DNA of 11,880 nt from the NCBI GenBank assembly GCA_900765125.1, contig CAAFQL010000010.1:1-11880 (forward strand), written 5' to 3'. Of the stretch, positions 6,815 through 11,880 are shown piece after piece. The notes beneath the pieces are model-generated. The model was not told the DNA's origin. It did no database searches and saw only the letters and a program-made list of their open reading frames with translations. Within the stretch, counting starts at the first letter, position 1. Each line of letters begins with the position of its first letter. The DNA comes from Oscillospiraceae bacterium (GTDB lineage Bacteria > Bacillota > Clostridia > Oscillospirales > Ruminococcaceae). A program made the position numbers and the translations under genes.

Positions 6815-7002
6815 GCACTCGCCTATATTATGGCGAAACACGCTGACCCCGACAATGTCCCGTCCTCTCTGGATGATTGGCTGGAGCAATTCAACACTTT
6901 CAGCATCTATGGAATTCTCCCACAACTGATTGAACTCTGAGGTCTGAACCTTGAAACACAGGTGGAATCTAAAAAAACATCGCCCGATTGACAGAGAAAT
7001 GA
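6815..7002 (+). pseudogene. Siphophage tail assembly chaperone remnant (gpG-like C-terminal part)
   Basis: In the frame of the Fic piece the text changes to SSLDDWLEQFNTFSIYGILP, then QLIEL, stop, GLNLETQVESKK. This resembles the end of the gpG-like tail chaperones of Firmicutes siphophages, where Trp is usual at the stop (TGG to TGA at 6938-6940). After KK the original frame seems to continue as NIARLTEK and TGA (7000-7002), which needs one extra A in the run of seven at 6971-6977. So there is one nonsense change and probably one deleted base. The left edge is uncertain; the join with the Fic fragment lies somewhere in 6800-6850. The assignment rests on my memory of the family. Confidence 0.5.
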
Positions 7003-7163
7003 CCACACCGCTTTTTCTGCTGCGGTGTGTACAGTTAGGTCTAGGGATTAGCGATCTGGATTTGTTGACGATTGGACTTGTGAATGATATGTTCACCGAA
7101 CGGGAGAATGATGATGTGAAGTATGATTATAAGGCACAGCAGTCTGATTTCGATCAATTCTAA
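6999..7163 (+). CDS. Phage tail assembly chaperone, second part (gpGT-like), probably a remnant
   Basis: Fifty-four residues from MTTPLFLLRCVQLGLGISDL, ending in DFDQF and TAA (7161-7163). The text resembles the small protein that follows the gpG-like chaperone in Firmicutes prophages and sits just before the tape-measure gene. Its ATG overlaps the presumed chaperone stop (ATGA, 6999-7002). No ribosome binding site is seen, and in many phages this segment is made by ribosomal frameshifting, for which the A-run at 6971-6977 would be the slippery site. With its partner broken it is unlikely to work. The frame itself is intact. Confidence 0.5.
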   Translation: MTTPLFLLRCVQLGLGISDLDLLTIGLVNDMFTERENDDVKYDYKAQQSDFDQF

Positions 7164-7186
7164 GTGAAATTCGCAGTAAAACTTAA

Positions 7187-7239
7187 TGTCAACTTTTGCG
7201 TAAAAATCGGTTATAATAGAAGTAACCTAAAAGAAAGGG
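7187..7239 (+). promoter_or_regulatory. Promoter and ribosome binding site of the toxin-antitoxin operon
   Basis: A perfect TATAAT lies at 7212-7217, 31 bases before the antitoxin ATG. The best -35 candidates are TGTCAA (7187-7192, spacer 19) or GTCAAC (7188-7193, spacer 18), both weak. AAAGGG at 7234-7239 is the ribosome binding site. Confidence 0.55.
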
Positions 7240-7248
7240 CGTGTTTCT

Positions 7249-7515
7249 ATGCCGACTATTAAACCGATTTCCGATTTAAGAAACTATTCCGCTGTTTTAC
7301 AGGATGTTGCTTTCGGCGCACCTGTTTATCTGACGAAAAACGGCAGAGGTTGCTATGCAATTGTTGATATCGCTGAACAGGAAGAATATGAAAAGACAAA
7401 GGCTGCCCTTCGTCTGATGTGTGAGCTGGAAAAAGGCAGAAAAGCCGGTGAAGAACAGGGATGGCTATCATCCGATGATTTAAGGGAACATTTCAGGATA
7501 AAAGCAAATGGCTGA
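7249..7515 (+). CDS. Phd/YefM-family antitoxin
   Basis: Eighty-eight residues. The N-terminal half, with PISDLRNYSAVLQDVA (6-21), PVYLTKNGRG and YAIVDIAEQEEYE, is the DNA-binding Phd/YefM fold. The C-terminal half is charged and should wrap and neutralise the toxin. By family knowledge the antitoxin, alone or with toxin, represses its own promoter. The gene overlaps the toxin gene by eight bases (ATGGCTGA, 7508-7515), the usual coupling for such pairs. It has its own promoter and ribosome binding site and is full length, while the sequence on both sides is decayed. Confidence 0.9.
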   Translation: MPTIKPISDLRNYSAVLQDVAFGAPVYLTKNGRGCYAIVDIAEQEEYEKTKAALRLMCELEKGRKAGEEQGWLSSDDLREHFRIKANG

Positions 7516-7852
7516 GATAAATTATTCCCCGATTGCACTGAATGACCTTGATGAAATCTGGACATATATTTCTCAGAGCCTTTGTAATCCTATTTCTGCA
7601 CAGAATATGATTGATGGTATCATGAATGCTGTGGATATGCTGGCAGAGCAACCTGAAATGGGTACGCCGCTTTATTTTCTTTCTGGACTTAACAGCGGCT
7701 ATCGCTATGTCATTCACGGAAACTATATGGCATTTTATCGCACAAACAGAACTGATGTATATATCGACAGAGTCCTTTATGGCAAAAGCGATTGTATCCG
7801 TCTACCGCAAATTGGGCAGTACATCAATCCTGATGGGTATTTCTCATTATGA
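7508..7852 (+). CDS. RelE/ParE-family toxin
   Basis: One hundred and fourteen residues. The segment SPIALNDLDEIWTYISQSL is the N-terminal helix pair of the RelE/ParE fold. RYVIHGNYMAFYRTNRTDVY (66-85) and IDRVLYGKSD are its core strands. Toxins of this fold cut mRNA on the ribosome (RelE) or poison DNA gyrase (ParE); which one cannot be told here. Relatives normally end within a few residues of YGRRDYxRxLF. This protein instead runs about 15 residues further (PQIGQYINPDGYFSL), into bases where a relaxase fragment begins, so the 3' end was probably replaced by recombination. Activity may be altered or lost. Translation is coupled to the antitoxin through the overlap. Confidence 0.85.
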   Translation: MAEINYSPIALNDLDEIWTYISQSLCNPISAQNMIDGIMNAVDMLAEQPEMGTPLYFLSGLNSGYRYVIHGNYMAFYRTNRTDVYIDRVLYGKSDCIRLPQIGQYINPDGYFSL

Positions 7853-8114
7853 ATGGGAGCAGAAAAAGGCGAAAAATTCATGGAAAGCTGTTCTCAAACA
7901 TGACCTTGACAAAATCATTTGCGACAGAACAAGTTTTGAGGATTTTCTGAATCGATGTGCTGCTGTCGGAATTGAAGCTGTTTACAAGCCTTATAATACT
8001 GTTTCCCTAAAATTCAGAGGTAAAGGGCAGGAGTGTTATACAAGGGCGAAAACTCTCGGCTGGTCTTATCTTCCGAAGAACATCAAAGGGCAGATAGAAC
8101 TGATATGTAAATGA
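7838..8114 (+). pseudogene. Relaxase (MobA/VirD2-type) C-terminal fragment
   Basis: From about 7838 the frame reads HYEWEQKKAKNSWKAVLKHD, then a segment with DRTSFEDFLNRCAAVGIEAV, LKFRGKGQE and TRAKTLGWSY. This is the region following the catalytic core of mobilisation relaxases of Firmicutes conjugative and mobilisable elements. The catalytic Tyr and the HxH metal motif are absent, as is any upstream part. The fragment starts inside the toxin gene and ends at TGA 8112-8114, where esterase homology begins at once. About 90 of a usual 400-500 residues remain. It shows that an integrative or mobilisable element once sat here. Confidence 0.7.
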
Positions 8115-8526
8115 TCATTGTATGTCCGACGTATAATAATACAAGCAATAATGACAGTGATAATTTCAGTCTTGCTCTGAATCTGAACAGAAATTACCAC
8201 AATGAACTACGCAATGATCTGATTCCGGCTGTCGAGTCAAAATACAGTACTTTTGCGAAAGATACTACTCCCGAAGAAATAAAAAATTCCCGTGAACATC
8301 GTGGATTCGGCGGCTTTTCAATGGGCTCTGTGGCTACCTGGAGAACGTTTCAGAACTGTCTGGATTACTTCAAATATTTCATGCCAATGAGCTGCGGAAC
8401 ATCTCTTGATGACGACAATATCTGGTCGGCTGCGGAAAATTATGAGCAGAATGATTATTTTGTGTTCACCATGACCGGTACAGATGATTTTGCTTACAGC
8501 TACGTCAACCAGAGAGTTCAAAATTG
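8108..8526 (+). pseudogene. CE1-type (feruloyl/acetylxylan) esterase fragment
   Basis: An open frame from ATG 8111 reads MIIVCPTYNN, then FHN/YHNELRND-like text (NYHNELRNDLIPAVESKYST) and GFGGFSMGSVATW with the nucleophile Ser70 in the G-x-S-x-G motif. DYFKYFMPMS and GTDDFAYS follow, the latter with the likely catalytic Asp. Homology ends near VQNW (8526). The catalytic His region and the N-terminal strand and secretion signal are missing, so it cannot be active. CE1 esterases remove ferulate or acetate from xylan, which fits the fibre-degrading host. The frame stays open downstream to 8806, but that tail is not esterase-like. The ATG overlaps the relaxase stop by chance at a recombination joint, and no ribosome binding site is seen. 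Confidence 0.75.
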
Positions 8527-8708
8527 GTATCCTATATCTTTGTTTGATCTGCATATTGGTCGAAGAAAATCGAGCATTTTCTCTCTTGTTATATTATCTG
8601 TTAAGATAAATTTGAACATACTTAATCTCCCTAAATTACGATTTTGCGTAGCGAGCCTACGCATCTGTTTTCTCTATTATACATCATCAAACATAAAATG
8701 TAAAGGGG
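8527..8708. other. Non-coding joint with a hairpin
   Basis: A/T-rich sequence between the esterase fragment and the phage Dit gene. It contains a perfect hairpin, TGCGTAG (8645-8651) with CTACGCA (8657-8663), followed by TCTGTTTTCTC. This could be a weak plus-strand terminator. No other gene or promoter is seen. Confidence 0.4.
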
Positions 8709-8717
8709 GTGCAACCC

Positions 8718-9357
8718 ATGTTCTTCACCCTAATCCTCGAAAACTCCTCCGGCGACCGTATCGACATGACCACGACCGTCAACCAATACATAGCCGCAAA
8801 AATTGACGGCTTGAATCCACCAGCCGGAACAGTCAGCACCTCTACTTACGCAGGAATGGACGGTTCATATCTCAATAATGCCTTTATTGAAAAACGAAGC
8901 CTACTATAGCCAAGTTACAGGAGCATTCCATTTTCCTTTCCCGGAAAGTGATGCTCCTTTTCCATTGGGGATTTACAGCACCACCGACAACATTATCATA
9001 CAAAATGACGGCGATGAAACAGGATTCACAATCCGCATAGAAGCCTCTGCTAATGAAAATGTGCCGGAAATTGCGGCAGTTACTCCAACTCTCTACAATG
9101 CCGATACCGGGGAATATCTGCAAATCAAAGGCGAAATCCTGAAAGGAGATGTCATCACGATTACAACCAAAACAGGCAATAAAACAGTCACCCTCACCCG
9201 TAACGGTGTGGACAGCAATATCATCAACCGACTGGTATCCGGTTCAACATGGCTTTATCTTCGGGAGGGCAAGAATACATTTCATGTGCAGGCGGTGCGG
9301 GGTGTGAAAAATCTGAAAGTCACGTTGATGCACAGAAATGCTTACTATTCTCCGTGA
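8718..9357 (+). pseudogene. Phage distal tail protein (Dit) with internal deletion
   Basis: The gene starts well: AAGGGGGTG lies seven bases before ATG 8718, and MFFTLILENSSGDRIDM, KIDGLNPPAG and MDGSYLNNAFIEKR match the N-terminal hub domain of siphophage Dit proteins. The frame ends at TAG 8907-8909. In another frame, from about 8885, it resumes with NEAYYSQVTGAFHFPFPESD, TGFTIRIEA and GSTWLYLREGKNTFHVQA, the C-terminal galectin-like half. Compared with the usual 230-290 residues, about 60-80 residues are missing at a joint near 8895-8910, along with the frame. The extreme C-terminus is cut by the joint with the Rha gene at about 9340-9357. It cannot make a working tail hub. Confidence 0.75.
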
Positions 9358-9703
9358 GCAGCGGAAACTCCTGCCTTGCTGATACAAGCGTTCTGATGAA
9401 AGACTCCATCTCGTTGAAACGGCGTATGTACAGTTCTTTGAACTGCGCCGCCTTCTTGCCGCGATAGCCCATTGCAAGAAATACAAATCCGTCACGGGTC
9501 ATAATGTAACAAGGCTGCTTATGTCCCTGTTCGTTGATGTAAGCCGACTGCACAAAGTTGTGCAGTCGAAATTCCTCCGAGCAATCAAGTTCACGAATGT
9601 CACGGAGGACAGCCCTGTGTTCTTTCTCAAAAAACTGTGCCACATAGCGACTGTCTACTCTGGCGGTGTCATGTTTATCGACGAATACACCGTAATCGTC
9701 CAT
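9320..9703 (-). CDS. Rha-family phage regulatory protein, 3' truncated
   Basis: The minus strand from ATG 9703 gives 127 residues: MDDYGVFVDKHDTARVDSRY, FFEKEHRAVLRDIREL, QPCYIMTRDGFVFLAMGYRG and FKELYIRRFNEME. This is the Rha (pRha) domain of temperate phages and related elements, a regulatory or antirepressor-like domain that can interfere with phage development. The C-terminal part normally found after PLLTEN is missing. The last residues (SKHFCAST) are antisense to the end of the Dit gene, so the gene was cut at the joint. No ribosome binding site lies before 9703, and the upstream bases are the leader of the divergent gene at 9728, so the 5' end may also be damaged. The frame stays open upstream to 10276, but that part is antisense to the next gene. 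Best read as a probably inactive remnant with an intact domain. Confidence 0.7.
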   Translation of the reverse strand: MDDYGVFVDKHDTARVDSRYVAQFFEKEHRAVLRDIRELDCSEEFRLHNFVQSAYINEQGHKQPCYIMTRDGFVFLAMGYRGKKAAQFKELYIRRFNEMESFIRTLVSARQEFPLLTENSKHFCAST

Positions 9704-9727
9704 AGGAATGGTGAAGGAGGCGGCAGC

Positions 9728-10138
9728 ATGAAAGAATACTGGAACAAAGCGGAACAGCTCCGCAAACGAATCAGACGAAAAATACATGAGATCCGTCTGA
9801 TGCGTGAGAAAGCCGAAGGCATGAGTGGCAACGGCTCGAACGATATGCCAAGAACATTTTCGCCCGACCGCTGCAAGATGGAAAGTGCTGCTTTCAAGAT
9901 TATGGCTCTGGAAGAAGAAATCAAGGAGACGCAGAAAGAATATGATGCACTGGTTGCCGATATGGAACGCCGCATCAATGCCGTACAGGACGACGATGCC
10001 CGTGACCTTCTGACCAAGCGTTATATCGAGTTCAAGTCGTGGTCTGTCATTGCAGCAGAGTTCGGATATAGTGTTCAGAATATCTACCGCATTCATGCAA
10101 AAGCCATCGCAAAGTTGAGAGTATGTGAGAGTGCGTAA
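9728..10138 (+). CDS. Phage late-gene regulator of DUF1492 / sigma-70 region 4-like type
   Basis: The protein has 136 residues. The ATG at 9728 has GAAGGAGG seven bases upstream, so it is preferred over upstream in-frame starts. The N-terminal two thirds are charged, heptad-rich helix (residues about 1-85, with EEEIKETQKEYDALVADMER). The last 45 residues, RDLLTKRYIEFKSWSVIAAE then FGYSVQNIYRIHAKAIAKLR, form a helix-turn-helix like sigma factor region 4. Proteins of this design lie at the end of the early region of Firmicutes prophages, just before the HNH/terminase genes, and are thought to switch on late transcription in the manner of ArpU or RinA. Here a strong promoter, a hairpin and an HNH gene follow directly, as expected, but the terminase genes do not. 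Confidence 0.75.
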   Translation: MKEYWNKAEQLRKRIRRKIHEIRLMREKAEGMSGNGSNDMPRTFSPDRCKMESAAFKIMALEEEIKETQKEYDALVADMERRINAVQDDDARDLLTKRYIEFKSWSVIAAEFGYSVQNIYRIHAKAIAKLRVCESA

Positions 10139-10141
10139 CAC

Positions 10142-10170
10142 TTGACTTACAAGGGCAGATATGCTAAAAT
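10142..10170 (+). promoter_or_regulatory. Promoter between the DUF1492 gene and the HNH gene
   Basis: TTGACT (10142-10147) and TAAAAT (10165-10170) are 17 bases apart, with TG at 10162-10163 making an extended -10. It starts four bases after the DUF1492 stop codon. The position suits a phage late promoter, although its near-consensus form suggests that it could work without an activator. Confidence 0.7.
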
Positions 10171-10193
10171 GTATAATAGAAGAATATGTACAG

Positions 10194-10226
10194 AGCCGTT
10201 GTGGGGTTTCCACAGCGGCTTTTGTT
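10194..10226 (+). terminator. Terminator-like hairpin in the HNH leader
   Basis: AGCCGTTGTGG (10194-10204) pairs with CCACAGCGGCT (10210-10220), 11 pairs with one G-T wobble, around a GGTTT loop and followed by TTTGTT. It lies between the promoter at 10142 and the HNH start codon, so it would end most transcripts early unless readthrough or antitermination occurs. Confidence 0.65.
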
Positions 10227-10247
10227 ATGCCGAGGGAGGTGTCGGTT

Positions 10248-10598
10248 ATGCCGAGGAAGGCCATGAAACCGTGCAAACATCCCGGCTACCCCAACCTGAA
10301 TGAAGGGCTGTACTGCCAACAGCACCAAGCCCTCCACCCACAGCGGGAATCAGCATCCAAGCGAGGTTACAGTTACAAGTGGCGAAAGCGAAGTCAAGCC
10401 TACCTTCGTAAGCATCCGCTTTGTGTGAGGTGTCTGGCGGAGGGAAAGTATGTGAAAGCGATAGTTGTTGACCACATCATTCCCCACCGACTGAATCCCT
10501 CTTTGATGTGGGATGAGGGCAACTGGCAGGCACTTTGCAAGCCTTGTCACGATAAAAAGACGGGACTTGAGGACAGCAGACCGGAATACACCTACTGA
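10248..10598 (+). CDS. Phage HNH endonuclease
   Basis: One hundred and sixteen residues from ATG 10248, chosen because GGGAGGT lies seven bases upstream; the open frame extends back to 10161 through the promoter and hairpin. Zinc-binding cysteines are at Cys59 and Cys62 (CVRC) and at Cys97 and Cys100 (CKPCH). The HNH residues are His76 in VVDHIIPH, Asn92 in GNWQALC and His101. An N-terminal Cys9/Cys23/His26 cluster may bind another zinc. Small HNH proteins of this type sit beside terminase in many phages and help the terminase cut DNA during packaging. No terminase follows here, so it is an orphan. All catalytic residues are present. Confidence 0.85.
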   Translation: MPRKAMKPCKHPGYPNLNEGLYCQQHQALHPQRESASKRGYSYKWRKRSQAYLRKHPLCVRCLAEGKYVKAIVVDHIIPHRLNPSLMWDEGNWQALCKPCHDKKTGLEDSRPEYTY

Positions 10599-10611
10599 AT
10601 AATACTTATCG

Positions 10612-10690
10612 CCTAACATATAATATTTTTAGGAGAAAATTCGCATAATTGCTTGACTTTTATCCTAAAATCATTTATAATTAGGAGAAA
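10612..10690 (+). promoter_or_regulatory. Fic gene promoter with twin CCTAA-N12-TTAGG dyads
   Basis: Two dyads have the same layout: CCTAA 10612-10616 with TTAGG 10629-10633, and CCTAA 10664-10668 with TTAGG 10681-10685, each with 12 bases between the arms and 52 bases from one to the next. The right arms extend to an identical TTAGGAGAAA (10629-10638 and 10681-10690). A consensus promoter, TTGACT (10653-10658), 17 bases, TATAAT (10676-10681), overlaps the second dyad, and the first dyad also encloses a TATAAT (10619-10624). The ribosome binding site AAAGGAG follows at 10688-10694. A dimeric repressor bound at the second site would block the -10. Confidence 0.7.
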
Positions 10691-10703
10691 GGAGCGTGAG
10701 CAT

Positions 10704-11777
10704 ATGAGAAACTTTGATTATAGTCAGCTTGCAAGCTGTTCTTGGAACAGTGAGATTATCGGGCTTGTGGCACAGATTCACGAATACAAGGGAAGACAGG
10801 AGCTTTATTTGAAACAAAAGCCTGCAGAGCTTGACCGCCTGATTGAGATTGCAAAGGTGCAAAGTACCGAATCTTCCAATGAAATTGAGGGTATCCGCAC
10901 AACCAATACACGTCTGCAGCAGCTTGTCCGTGATAAGACAACGCCTCGTAACCGTGATGAAGAGGAAATTATGGGTTACCGTGATGTGCTGAATACGATT
11001 CACGAGAATTTCGAGTATATTCCGATTACCCCGAATTATATCTTGCAGCTGCACCGTGATTTGTATCAGTACTCCCACAAGAGCATCGGCGGCACGTTCA
11101 AGAACACGCAGAATTATATCAGTGCAACTGATTCTGACGGGCGTGAGTTCGTGCTGTTTACACCACTTGCACCGTATGAAACGCCTGCAGCAATGAATGC
11201 AATTTGTGAGAGCTACAACCGTATGACTGCCACACAGGAACTTGATGTTTTATTGCTGATACCTGTATTTATTCACGATTTTCTCTGCATTCACCCATTC
11301 AACGATAGCAACGGCAGAATGAGCCGATTGCTGACAACGCTGCTGCTTTACCGTTCGGGTTACGTGATCGGCAGGTATATTTCCCTTGAAAGCAAAATTG
11401 CAAAGAACAAAAATCTTTACTACGATGCACTGGAGCAGTGTCAAAAGGGCTGGGCAGAAAATGAAGAAGACCCCACGCCTTTTATCAAGTACCTGCTGCA
11501 AATCATTCTGGCTGCATACCGTGACTTTGAGGATCGTGTGTTGCTGGTGGACGAGAAGTTGCCAGCAATTGAAACGGTACGGAGAGCTGTTTATAATAAG
11601 ATTGGCAAGTTCACAAAGAGTGAAGTGATGGGGCTTTGTCCGGCACTCAGCAAAGCTTCTGTTGAGAATGCAATCAGACAGCTTACCCTGCAAGGTTTGC
11701 TGATCAAACACGGCACGGGACGCAGCACATTCTACACCAGAAGCGATGCAGAGTCATTTGAACAGCATCTGTCGTGA
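10704..11777 (+). CDS. Fic family protein with N-terminal inhibitory motif and C-terminal winged helix
   Basis: The protein has 357 residues. The ATG at 10704 follows AAAGGAG and the promoter; an in-frame extension to 10653 overlaps the promoter and is rejected. By residue: a Fic_N-type helical region (1-90) containing SNEIEG (58-63), which fits the [S/T]xxxE[G/N] inhibition helix of class II Fic proteins; the Fic core (about 110-250) with the catalytic loop HPFNDSNGRMSR (197-208); and a C-terminal winged helix (about 290-345, KSEVMG to TFYTRS). His197, Asp201, Asn203 and Arg205 of the catalytic loop are present, but Ser202 stands where Gly is usual. Fic enzymes typically attach AMP to hydroxyl side chains of target proteins; the target here is unknown. 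The gene lies alone with its own regulated-looking promoter. The winged helix suggests DNA binding, perhaps to the dyads upstream. Confidence 0.9.
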   Translation: MRNFDYSQLASCSWNSEIIGLVAQIHEYKGRQELYLKQKPAELDRLIEIAKVQSTESSNEIEGIRTTNTRLQQLVRDKTTPRNRDEEEIMGYRDVLNTIHENFEYIPITPNYILQLHRDLYQYSHKSIGGTFKNTQNYISATDSDGREFVLFTPLAPYETPAAMNAICESYNRMTATQELDVLLLIPVFIHDFLCIHPFNDSNGRMSRLLTTLLLYRSGYVIGRYISLESKIAKNKNLYYDALEQCQKGWAENEEDPTPFIKYLLQIILAAYRDFEDRVLLVDEKLPAIETVRRAVYNKIGKFTKSEVMGLCPALSKASVENAIRQLTLQGLLIKHGTGRSTFYTRSDAESFEQHLS

Positions 11778-11880
11778 AAACGGCAGGTGCTTTTTGATTG
11801 CACGGTGACTGGGGGCTGACCCCATACGCACTAACCTATAAAGGTTGCCAAAAATCAGCGGCAGTGATATAATATAAAAG
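11778..11880 (+). promoter_or_regulatory. Outward promoter and hairpins at the window end
   Basis: TTGCCA (11845-11850), 17 bases, TATAAT (11868-11873), with TG at 11865-11866, makes a strong promoter reading off the right edge. The inverted repeat AACCT (11833-11837) with AGGTT (11842-11846) overlaps the first two bases of the -35 and could be an operator or part of a hairpin. Further left, GGGGCTGACCCC makes a short stem near 11810-11822. No clear terminator for the Fic gene is seen, and no start codon of a following gene falls inside the window. Confidence 0.55.

Noticed and set aside
6951..6998. Upstream extension of the gpGT-like frame
   Set aside because: It could be a frameshift product, but there is no start signal at 6951 and the partner frame is broken, so only the part from 6999 is annotated.
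7626..7837. Upstream part of the open frame that contains the relaxase fragment
   Set aside because: It lies inside the toxin gene in another frame and shows no relaxase text before about 7838.
8527..8806. Continuation of the esterase frame to 8806
   Set aside because: Esterase resemblance stops at about 8526. The rest crosses a hairpin and the Dit gene start and is not protein-like.
10161..10247. N-terminal extension of the HNH gene
   Set aside because: It overlaps the promoter -10 and terminator-like hairpin; the ATG at 10248 has the ribosome binding site.
9704..10276. Upstream half of a 318-residue minus-strand open frame ending in the Rha domain
   Set aside because: It is antisense to the DUF1492-like gene, has no recognisable content and no ribosome binding site. 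Rha homology begins at the Met encoded at 9703.

Overview
The window looks like chromosomal DNA of a plant-fibre-degrading anaerobic Clostridia bacterium, most likely Ruminococcus-like (Oscillospiraceae). The evidence is moderate GC, strong Shine-Dalgarno sites, xylose isomerase and xylulokinase beside a GH3 beta-xylosidase-like enzyme, an AraC-type regulator, and a xylan-esterase-like fragment. This placement is an inference from gene content, with no database search behind it.

Layout. Positions 1-5830 hold an ordered pentose-use locus. A 5'-truncated GH3 glycosidase (+) converges on xylB (-), with a terminator between them that can work in both directions. Upstream of xylB on the minus strand come xylA and then an AraC-family regulator. 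The enzymes form a route from xylo-oligosaccharide to xylose (GH3), xylulose (XylA) and xylulose 5-phosphate (XylB). The regulator is the natural candidate to switch xylA on from its promoter near 4806. A 180-base structured intergenic element with a terminator hairpin separates xylA from xylB, and a perfect 12-base inverted repeat lies just upstream of xylB.

Positions 5830-9360 are a gene graveyard. In order there are: a frameshifted second AraC sensor domain, a frameshifted GH1 beta-glucosidase fragment, a Fic fragment, tail-assembly-chaperone remnants of a siphophage, one apparently intact Phd/YefM-RelE/ParE toxin-antitoxin pair, the C-terminal end of a MobA/VirD2-type relaxase, the middle of a CE1-type esterase, and a phage distal-tail (Dit) gene with an internal deletion. 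The chaperone and Dit genes normally flank a tape-measure gene. Here that place is taken by the toxin-antitoxin pair and the relaxase and esterase debris.

Positions 9320-11880 hold phage-derived and accessory genes in better condition: a 3'-truncated Rha-type regulator (-), a DUF1492/sigma-like late regulator (+), a consensus promoter and terminator-like hairpin, an HNH endonuclease, and a complete Fic protein. The Fic promoter region carries two CCTAA-N12-TTAGG dyads. The window ends with a near-consensus promoter pointing out of it.

No RNA genes, CRISPR arrays or complete insertion sequences were seen. I found no clear new multi-gene system. The most interesting points are the twin dyads before the Fic gene, the DUF1492-promoter-hairpin-HNH cassette, and the layered recombination history.
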